Below, piece by piece: positions 7,701 to 11,727 of a stretch of DNA of 11,727 nt. The notes under the pieces are model-generated. The model searched no databases. It worked only from the letters and a program-made list of their open reading frames with translations, and was not told the origin of the DNA. The stretch's first letter is position 1. Every line of letters starts with the position of its first letter. The DNA is from Tepidisphaeraceae bacterium (lineage in GTDB: Bacteria; Planctomycetota; Phycisphaerae; Tepidisphaerales; Tepidisphaeraceae), in assembly GCA_025450555.1 (NCBI GenBank), contig JANWHF010000235.1:1-11727 (forward strand), written 5' to 3'. Made by a program: the position numbers and the translations under genes.

Positions 7701-8032
7701 CGATGGCGGCGTTGGACGGAAAAGCGAATTTGCTGGCGGTCAATAAGGCTTTTGGCCAGGCGTTCAATATCACCGCCGAGGGGGCGGCAGGGTATCCAAT
7801 ATACGAGCTGGCAAAGGGACAATGGAACATCCCGCAACTGCACGAATTGCTCGAGCGCACGCTCCCTCGGCAGCGGCGTGTAACCGACGTTACCATCGAG
7901 CACGAATTCGCAGGCATGGGGCGCGTTAAATTGATCATTAATGCTCAACGCGTCGGCGGAGGCGAACAGGGCGAATTCGAGCTGGTCCTTCTTTCCATAA
8001 ATTCTGTTGATGGAAATCCGGCTGGCGCTTAA
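4748..8032 (+). CDS. CheB-CheR fusion with PAS domains and heptad coiled coil
   Basis: A 1094-residue cytoplasmic protein combining both receptor-modification activities. In order: a disordered Lys/Pro/Ser-rich N-terminus (1-110) with PKSG repeats (64-88); a CheB domain (about 113-300) with triad S122, H149, D241; the CheR helical N-domain (about 315-390); a CheR methyltransferase domain (about 395-580) with SAM-binding PGCSTGEEAY (421-430), ATDVS (453-457) and VCRNVLIYL (523-531); a PAS-like domain (about 625-732); a polar linker; an uninterrupted coiled coil (about 768-855); and two C-terminal PAS domains (about 858-960 and 972-1088). It would methylate glutamates with S-adenosylmethionine and remove the methyl groups, perhaps gated by PAS ligands. 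All key residues I looked for are present. This architecture is a known family usually annotated as CheB or CheR. It overlaps cheB by 26 nt and precedes a hybrid kinase. The protein target is not encoded here. Confidence 0.94.
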   Translation: MAKRVRPTKKENAKTPRLRPNRSAKRLPKSSPALSRLPATTKTPTPNDGAPSLPATHRGNSPAPKSGAAPKSGTGAITPKSVTPKSGTGALKIRSGANVSARPAKTQPRNIPGFTVVGVGASAGGLEAFSQLLRALPADSNVAVVYVQHLAPRYESSLAALLAEATHMPVAQVTDRMPLKSRHVYVIPPNAFLHISKGLLRLTPRPEGRSQHAPIDHFFRSLAEYAQQRAVGVVLSGTDSDGAAGLREIKAVGGITFAQEPASAKFDGMPRAAISTGAVDTVLPPAAISQELVRIARHPLLRHVKARIAEPELAVTDEQWRRVFELLRSASDVDFTHYKQPTLQRRLQRRMVLHKATSVDQYLRYLQQNSSEVNALYQDILIHVTRFFREPESYAFLSSHVFPQIVRDRGSSDQPIRVWAPGCSTGEEAYSLAICLLEFLGDNATGTPVQVFATDVSESAVEQARAGIYPESISADVSPERLRRFFNKVDGSYRISKTVRDIVVFARQDLTRDPPFSKLDLIVCRNVLIYLGAILQKKLMNVFHYALKPTGFLILGASESIGSHSDLFAMADKQHKVYTKKMTGIRMNMNFTSADHGSARFVEAGLKPERDGRANSNILSEANRVVLGKYAPPGVIVDEDSQIIQFRGQTGPFLEPAPGEASLNLLKMAREGLLYELRSALKDARRTGVTTRREGLRIKYNGHILDVNIEVTPLLPANDQRHFLVVFEDISDQLQAADGKPSPPKGKGRPPARSPAKGNGQEQDGEVNRRVLRLQQELAASREYLQSIIQDLEAANEELQSANEEILSSNEELQSTNEELDTAKEELQSTNEELNTVNEELQERNGELSRANSDLVNLLSSVQIAVVMVTSDLRIRRFTPMAEHVLNLIPTDIGRPIGDIKPNIDLSDLESLILQAIDSVSPVERETRDRQGVRYLVRIRPYKSLENRIDGAVLALFDLDMARRFDAGPAGRPTLEGLLAVAREPMAALDGKANLLAVNKAFGQAFNITAEGAAGYPIYELAKGQWNIPQLHELLERTLPRQRRVTDVTIEHEFAGMGRVKLIINAQRVGGGEQGEFELVLLSINSVDGNPAGA

Positions 8033-8069
8033 TGTGCTGGCAGTTCGTTTCGCGAGTTGTCGAAATCCG

Positions 8070-8085
8070 CGGCCGCAGGCGGCCG
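8070..8085 (+). other. short GC hairpin between the fusion gene and the kinase gene
   Basis: CGGCCG (8070-8075) and CGGCCG (8080-8085) form a 6-bp stem around a CAGG tetraloop, flanked by two CCGCGG copies (8067-8072, 8093-8098). If the kinase starts at 8160, this lies in the 127-nt gap and could tune translation or mRNA stability. There is no T-run, so it is not a terminator. In this GC-rich DNA it may be chance. Confidence 0.3.
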
Positions 8086-8144
8086 TGCATGTCCGCGGGA
8101 AAGAAATCAAGCCGCCAGCGCAGCCGATCAGACGGCCGCAAGTC

Positions 8145-8150
8145 AGGGGA
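8145..8150 (+). promoter_or_regulatory. ribosome binding site deciding the kinase start
   Basis: AGGGGA lies 9 nt before ATG 8160. The upstream in-frame starts TTG 8007 and ATG 8010 lack any purine-rich site, and the residues they would add show no domain features. This favours 8160. Confidence 0.6.
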
Positions 8151-8159
8151 CGCCGAGCC

Positions 8160-10736
8160 ATGAAGAAGCAGGGCGGCCGCAAAACATCGGGTCGCAGCGG
8201 CGCTAAGCGACGGTCGCCCTCGGCCACCGACAACGGCCCCTTGAAGGTGGCGCGCCTCACCCACGATTTGCAGGTTCATCAGGAAGAGCTGGAAATCCAA
8301 AACCGCCAGTTGGTCGAATCGCAGCGCCTGCTCGAGGATTCGCGCGACCGCTATGCCAGCCTCTATGACTTTGCCCCCGTTCCCTACGTCACGCTTTGCG
8401 CTCACGGCGTGATCCGCGAGATCAACCTGACGGGAGCGAGGCTGCTGGGGCATTCAAGAGACCGGCTCATCGACCGCCCTTTCGTGCTGTTTGTCGCGCC
8501 TCCCTATCGACGGTCGTTCCTGAATCATCTCACGCGCTGCCGCGACGCGAAGGCCCCCCCGGCCACCGAATTGGTGCTGGTCACGCCCGACGAGAAGCAG
8601 GTGCCCGTCGAGCTGCGCACCAGCGATGGAACGATGTTCAGCGCGGACCGCACGCTTTATCTGTCGGTCCTGATCGACCTGACCGACCGCAGGCGGCTCG
8701 AACGCGAACGCGAGGAACTGCGGGCGACGTCGCGCAGCGAGCGGCTGCTCCGCGCCATCCTCGAAAACCTGCCGGTGGCGGTATGTGTGGTTGGCACGGA
8801 GGGCCAGTCGCTGGTTTTCAATGAAGCCTGCCGCGCGGTCTGGGGCATCTCGCCCGGTGCGCCGCTCCCGCCACGCGACCAGGAGGGATCGGACGCGCAA
8901 ACCCACAAGCGGCTGCAACCCGATGAATGGCCCGTCAGCCAGGCGCTCAAGGGCCGCCAGGTGCTGCGGCGAATGATCAATCTACATGGCTTTGATGGCG
9001 CCCGGCGGGTGGTGATCCAGTCGGCAATTCCGCTGCTGGATGAGTCGGGGGCGGTAACCGGCGCGGTGGAAGTCACCGAAGACGTCACGCGGCTGGTGAC
9101 GGCGCAGGCCGCCGCCCGGGCGCGCCAGGAGCAGTTGCAGGCCGCATTCGATGCCGCTCAACTGGGCTTCTGGGACTGGGACCTGGCCAGCGATCAGGTC
9201 ACCTGGTCGGGGCCGTTCGAGCAACTCTTTTCGCCGGAGGCCGGTCAGCACACCAGCCACTCGGCCGATTTTATTCGCCGGGTTCATCCGGAAGATTTGC
9301 CCGACGTGCGGGCCGCCGTTGAAACGGCGCAGGATCGGCATGGGCCGCTCGAAATCGAGTTCCGCGTCGTTCAGGCTGACGGAGCAATTCGATGGCTTGC
9401 CTCGCGCGGTCGCTTTGCCTACAAGGCCGATCGCGCGGTGCGCATGACCGGAATTCTGATTGACGTGACGGCGCGCAAAACTGTTGAAATCGAACTTCGG
9501 CAGGCCAAGGAGGCAGCCGAGCAGGCCAGCCGCCTGAAGGACGATTTCCTGGCCACCGTCAGCCATGAGCTGCGCACGCCGCTGAGCGCCATCATGCTCT
9601 GGGCCCATTTGGCGCGCACGACGATCACCGACGAGCAGGAAAAGAATGCAGCGCTCGATACCATCCTGCAAAGCGCCAAGGCGCAGTCGCAGATCGTCGA
9701 TGACCTGCTCGACATTGCCCGCGGCATCGCTGGAAAGCTGCGGCTGGATCTGAAGCCGGCGTCACTGGCGGCGCCGGTGTGGGCCGCGATCGAATCGGTG
9801 CGCCCCTCCGCCCAGGCCAGGCAGGTGGAGTTGACGGCAGACTTTGCCCCTGATCTGCCCAATGTCCAAATCGACGCCGATCGCATCCAGCAGGTGGCGT
9901 GGAACCTGCTGAACAACGCCATTAAATTTACCCCGCCGGGCGGGAAGGTATCGGTGACGGTATCGTTGGAGAAAGGCGCGGATGGAGCCTATCTGGCGCG
10001 CCTCAGCGTTGCCGACACCGGCGCAGGGATCGCTCCGGAATTTCTGCCGCATATTTTCGATCGCTTTCGCCAGGCCGAATCGGGAACCACGCGCGTGTAT
10101 GGCGGGCTGGGGCTGGGACTGTCGATCGCGCGCGAACTGACGCAGATGCACGGCGGGACCATCCGTGCCGAAAGCGCCGGCCTGGGCCGGGGAACGACCT
10201 TCATCGTGGAACTCCCGCTGCGCGTCGAGGTGCTGGCGGAGAGGCCGGCCGATGCGCCGGGCATCAGCGGGCAGTCTTTGGAAGGCATGGACGTGCTGGT
10301 GGTCGAGGATGATTCGGACACCCGAACGGCACTGGGGCAATTGCTGGAGTCGGCCGGCGCGACGGTGCGGACCGCGCCGTCGGCGGCCGCCGCGGTCGAG
10401 TCCTTTTGCGCACATCCCCCCGATGCGCTCGTCAGCGATATCGCGATGCCCGAACAGGACGGATACGTGATGATGCGCCGGCTGCGGCAGATCGAATCCG
10501 ATGCGCTTCCGCCGCGCCCAAGATCGCGCCGCAAAAACAGCGCAGGCGCGGCGCGAAAGCATGTCCCGGCGCTTGCCCTGACCGCCCACGCCCGGCCCGA
10601 AGATCGCGCCAAGGCCATCGAAGCCGGGTATCAGACGCACCTGGCCAAACCGGTCGATCCCGAACATCTCATTTCCGCCGTCGCCGCGCTGTGTAAACCC
10701 GGACATCGACCTGGATCCGGTTCAAATCGCGTGTAG
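8160..10736 (+). CDS. hybrid histidine kinase: PAS-PAS-PAS-HisKA-HATPase-receiver
   Basis: Predicted cytoplasmic sensor kinase of 858 residues; I see no membrane segment or signal peptide. In order: a basic N-terminus, a helical segment (LTHDLQVHQEELEIQNRQL, about 34-52), PAS 1 (about 63-177), PAS 2 (194-314), PAS 3 (323-441), a HisKA dimerisation helix with SHELRTP (468-474, phospho-acceptor H469), an ATPase domain with N-box NLLNNAIKF (582-590), G1 DTGAG (619-623), F-box FDRFRQ (633-638) and G2 GGLGLGLSI (648-656), then a receiver (about 711-844) with acidic D717/D718, acceptor D760, T808 and K830. Autophosphorylation and transfer to its own receiver are expected from these residues. The receiver has a basic, proline-containing insert (780-801). 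No output regulator or phosphotransfer protein lies nearby. The frame stays open back to 8007, which would overlap the fusion gene, but the ribosome site favours 8160. Confidence 0.93.
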   Translation: MKKQGGRKTSGRSGAKRRSPSATDNGPLKVARLTHDLQVHQEELEIQNRQLVESQRLLEDSRDRYASLYDFAPVPYVTLCAHGVIREINLTGARLLGHSRDRLIDRPFVLFVAPPYRRSFLNHLTRCRDAKAPPATELVLVTPDEKQVPVELRTSDGTMFSADRTLYLSVLIDLTDRRRLEREREELRATSRSERLLRAILENLPVAVCVVGTEGQSLVFNEACRAVWGISPGAPLPPRDQEGSDAQTHKRLQPDEWPVSQALKGRQVLRRMINLHGFDGARRVVIQSAIPLLDESGAVTGAVEVTEDVTRLVTAQAAARARQEQLQAAFDAAQLGFWDWDLASDQVTWSGPFEQLFSPEAGQHTSHSADFIRRVHPEDLPDVRAAVETAQDRHGPLEIEFRVVQADGAIRWLASRGRFAYKADRAVRMTGILIDVTARKTVEIELRQAKEAAEQASRLKDDFLATVSHELRTPLSAIMLWAHLARTTITDEQEKNAALDTILQSAKAQSQIVDDLLDIARGIAGKLRLDLKPASLAAPVWAAIESVRPSAQARQVELTADFAPDLPNVQIDADRIQQVAWNLLNNAIKFTPPGGKVSVTVSLEKGADGAYLARLSVADTGAGIAPEFLPHIFDRFRQAESGTTRVYGGLGLGLSIARELTQMHGGTIRAESAGLGRGTTFIVELPLRVEVLAERPADAPGISGQSLEGMDVLVVEDDSDTRTALGQLLESAGATVRTAPSAAAAVESFCAHPPDALVSDIAMPEQDGYVMMRRLRQIESDALPPRPRSRRKNSAGAARKHVPALALTAHARPEDRAKAIEAGYQTHLAKPVDPEHLISAVAALCKPGHRPGSGSNRV

Positions 10737-10781
10737 CGCAGCAGACTTCTCGCAATTGTTTAACCGTCGCGCGTTCTCTCG

Positions 10782-10929
10782 CGTTTAGCCGCTACCGCTT
10801 GCGGTGCGCGTCGAACGACGTGAAGGGCAATCGCATTTCGAGAGCGACGAGCAGCGCACCTCGCTTCTTCAAGCGGAGATCTGCGCTCCATACTCCTGGA
10901 CGCGCACCGCAAGCGGTTGCGGCTAAACG
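10782..10929. repeat. 148-bp element with 31-bp inverted terminal repeats (MITE- or REP-like)
   Basis: The left arm (10782-10812, beginning CGTTTAGCCGCTACC) and right arm (10899-10929, ending GGTTGCGGCTAAACG) are reverse complements at 30 of 31 positions; the mismatch is T at 10793 against the position opposite 10918. Each arm contains its own small dyad, CCGC-TT-GCGG on the left. The 86-bp core has no credible gene. The element sits between the 3' ends of two convergent genes, a usual place for mobile palindromes, and could fold as a long bidirectional terminator-like stem. No target-site duplication is evident. I recall similar GTTTAGCCGC/CCGCTTGCGGTGCG palindromes from planctomycete genomes, which cannot be verified here. 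Confidence 0.75.
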
Positions 10930-10962
10930 GCAGAGGACTCCGCTTCGCGTCGGCGGTCGAAG

Positions 10963-11487
10963 TCAAACAGTCTTCGGTCGATAAACCAGCGCCACCAACT
11001 GTCGATCCAAATCCGGCATCAGCGCTTCCAGCGGCGTGCGCTGTTTGAATCGCGCAATCAGAATCGTCCAGACCAGCAGAGCGCCAGCAATGCTGATGTT
11101 CTGCCAGGAATAGAAGTCCCACGACAAATGCGTGTTATCGAAGGCCCACCGCGAGAACGGCCAGAAATAATAAATTCCCCACCGCGGCCCCGATCCAAAC
11201 ACATCCAGCAGCAAATGCAGATGGAAAAAGAGAAGATACAATATGAATACCCATACACTTCGCCCCGCCAGCAGCGCCAGGATCGCGCAGACGATCATCC
11301 CGAACGGCAGGTTATGACAGGCGACGTGATGCCAATTCAAAAACGCCTCGCGCCCGCCCAGGATGCTCAATCCATCCAGATCGGGAATGGTCGTCGCGAT
11401 CATGCACATCAGCCGCTCGCGCGGCCCGAGCTTCGGAATCAGGTTGGACAAACACCAGCCGGACATGATGTGGGTGGGGATGTGCAT
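10963..11487 (-). CDS. YdjM-type membrane-bound metal-dependent hydrolase family protein
   Basis: A 174-residue inner-membrane protein matching the YdjM/LexA-binding-inner-membrane-associated family, whose members are annotated as putative metal-dependent hydrolases; the biochemical activity is largely unproven. Family-type His/Asp clusters are visible: THIMSG (5-10), IPDLDGL (34-40; D36, D38), WHHVACHNL (52-60; H53, H54, H58) and FHLHLLLDVFGSG (88-100; H89, H91, D95), followed by YFWPFS (107-112). Hydrophobic segments lie at about 25-34, 62-95 and 128-146. The ATG at 11487 is preceded by AAGGGAG (11491-11497, complement strand) at a short 3-nt spacing. The gene converges on the kinase gene across the inverted-repeat element and diverges from a truncated gene starting at 11637. 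No functional link to the signalling block is evident. Confidence 0.85.
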   Translation of the reverse strand: MHIPTHIMSGWCLSNLIPKLGPRERLMCMIATTIPDLDGLSILGGREAFLNWHHVACHNLPFGMIVCAILALLAGRSVWVFILYLLFFHLHLLLDVFGSGPRWGIYYFWPFSRWAFDNTHLSWDFYSWQNISIAGALLVWTILIARFKQRTPLEALMPDLDRQLVALVYRPKTV

Positions 11488-11636
11488 TGGCTCCCTTTTG
11501 AGAGTTATATCGCCCAGACGGAGGGAGAGTTACCTTCGAATCGACATTTGGCTCCCAATAAAACGAGCGACCGGGTATGATCGCGATCGAATACGTTACC
11601 TTCACAAGTCACAAAAGAACCTTTGGGGGTTCGCCG
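11488..11636. promoter_or_regulatory. divergent intergenic region with repeated motifs
   Basis: This 149-bp region must hold promoters for both divergent genes. TTGGCTCCC occurs at 11487-11495 and 11548-11556, and GTTACCTTC at 11529-11537 and 11595-11603. A perfect GATCGCGATC palindrome (11579-11588) overlaps a -10-like TATGAT (11576-11581) on the plus strand. No well-spaced -35 box accompanies it. On the minus strand only a weak TATAAC near 11503-11508 is seen. The repeats could be operator sites, but that is a guess. Confidence 0.35.
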
Positions 11637-11727
11637 ATGTTGCAGGCCGCTGTAGAGACAAAACAGAGTGCAAAGCCGCGCCAGAAAAAGTTTGATCCGC
11701 AGGCGTTGTTCCAGTCGCTGCATGCCC
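11637..11727 (+). CDS. 5' end of a truncated gene, possibly a Crp/Fnr-type regulator
   Basis: An ATG at 11637 opens a frame of 30 codons that runs off the window: a polar, Lys/Gln-rich start (KQSAKPRQKK) followed by FDPQALFQSLHA. GGGGG (11623-11627) lies 9 nt upstream and could serve as a ribosome site. The basic leader followed by an FDP-like block resembles the start of some Crp/Fnr-family regulators that I recall, but no cyclic-nucleotide-binding or helix-turn-helix part is visible. That the gene exists is moderately likely; its identity is tentative. Confidence 0.45.
   Translation, partial: MLQAAVETKQSAKPRQKKFDPQALFQSLHA

Noticed and set aside
6971..8260. 429-codon minus-strand frame spanning the end of the fusion and the start of the kinase
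   Set aside because: It runs antisense to two supported genes. Its Phe/Leu/Val-rich repeats are the mirror of the NEEL coiled coil rather than a real protein.
9762..10706. 314-codon minus-strand frame antisense to the kinase and receiver domains
   Set aside because: It mirrors well-supported HATPase and receiver sequence; the translation has only compositional bias.
10760..11122. 120-codon minus-strand frame through the inverted-repeat element
   Set aside because: It covers both arms of the element and runs into the YdjM-type gene in another frame; the translation is Arg/Ala-rich and reflects the repeat.
1..11727. CRISPR arrays, tRNA or rRNA genes, transposase or integrase genes
   Set aside because: I looked for regularly spaced direct repeats, cloverleaf-like segments and transposase motifs on both strands and saw none.

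Overview
The window is GC-rich bacterial chromosomal DNA. Gene content and intergenic palindromes suggest a soil or freshwater bacterium, most likely a planctomycete (perhaps Phycisphaerae) or possibly an acidobacterium. That is inference from general resemblance; the window holds no rRNA or other phylogenetic marker.

Layout. (1) 1-3216 is an envelope-polysaccharide block. A near-consensus sigma70-type promoter (31-59) precedes a WecA/TagO-type polyprenyl-phosphate sugar-1-phosphate transferase (154-1506). A gap with a palindrome and a REP-like double hairpin follows, then UDP-glucose 6-dehydrogenase (1803-3155), closed by a strong intrinsic terminator. (2) 3367-10736 is a signalling block on the same strand: a stand-alone CheB methylesterase with a C-terminal zinc-ribbon-like domain, a 1094-residue CheB-CheR-coiled-coil-PAS fusion whose start overlaps the previous gene by 26 nt, and a hybrid histidine kinase with three PAS domains, HisKA/HATPase and a receiver. 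No chemoreceptor, CheA, CheW or flagellar gene is visible, so the methylation target is unknown. (3) 10737-10962, between convergent genes, carries a 148-bp element with 31-bp inverted ends (30/31 identical). (4) On the minus strand, 10963-11487 encodes a small YdjM-type membrane protein. A 149-bp divergent intergenic region leads to the first 30 codons of a plus-strand gene cut by the window end.

How the genes may work together. The transferase would load the first sugar phosphate onto the lipid carrier and Ugd would supply UDP-glucuronate, a common pairing for acidic surface polysaccharide. The CheB/CheBR/kinase set resembles a chemosensory-derived module in which methylation, demethylation, PAS sensing and phosphorelay sit in three adjacent proteins. 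The most notable points are this receptor-less module and the two different intergenic inverted-repeat elements. Nothing here by itself proves a wholly new system.
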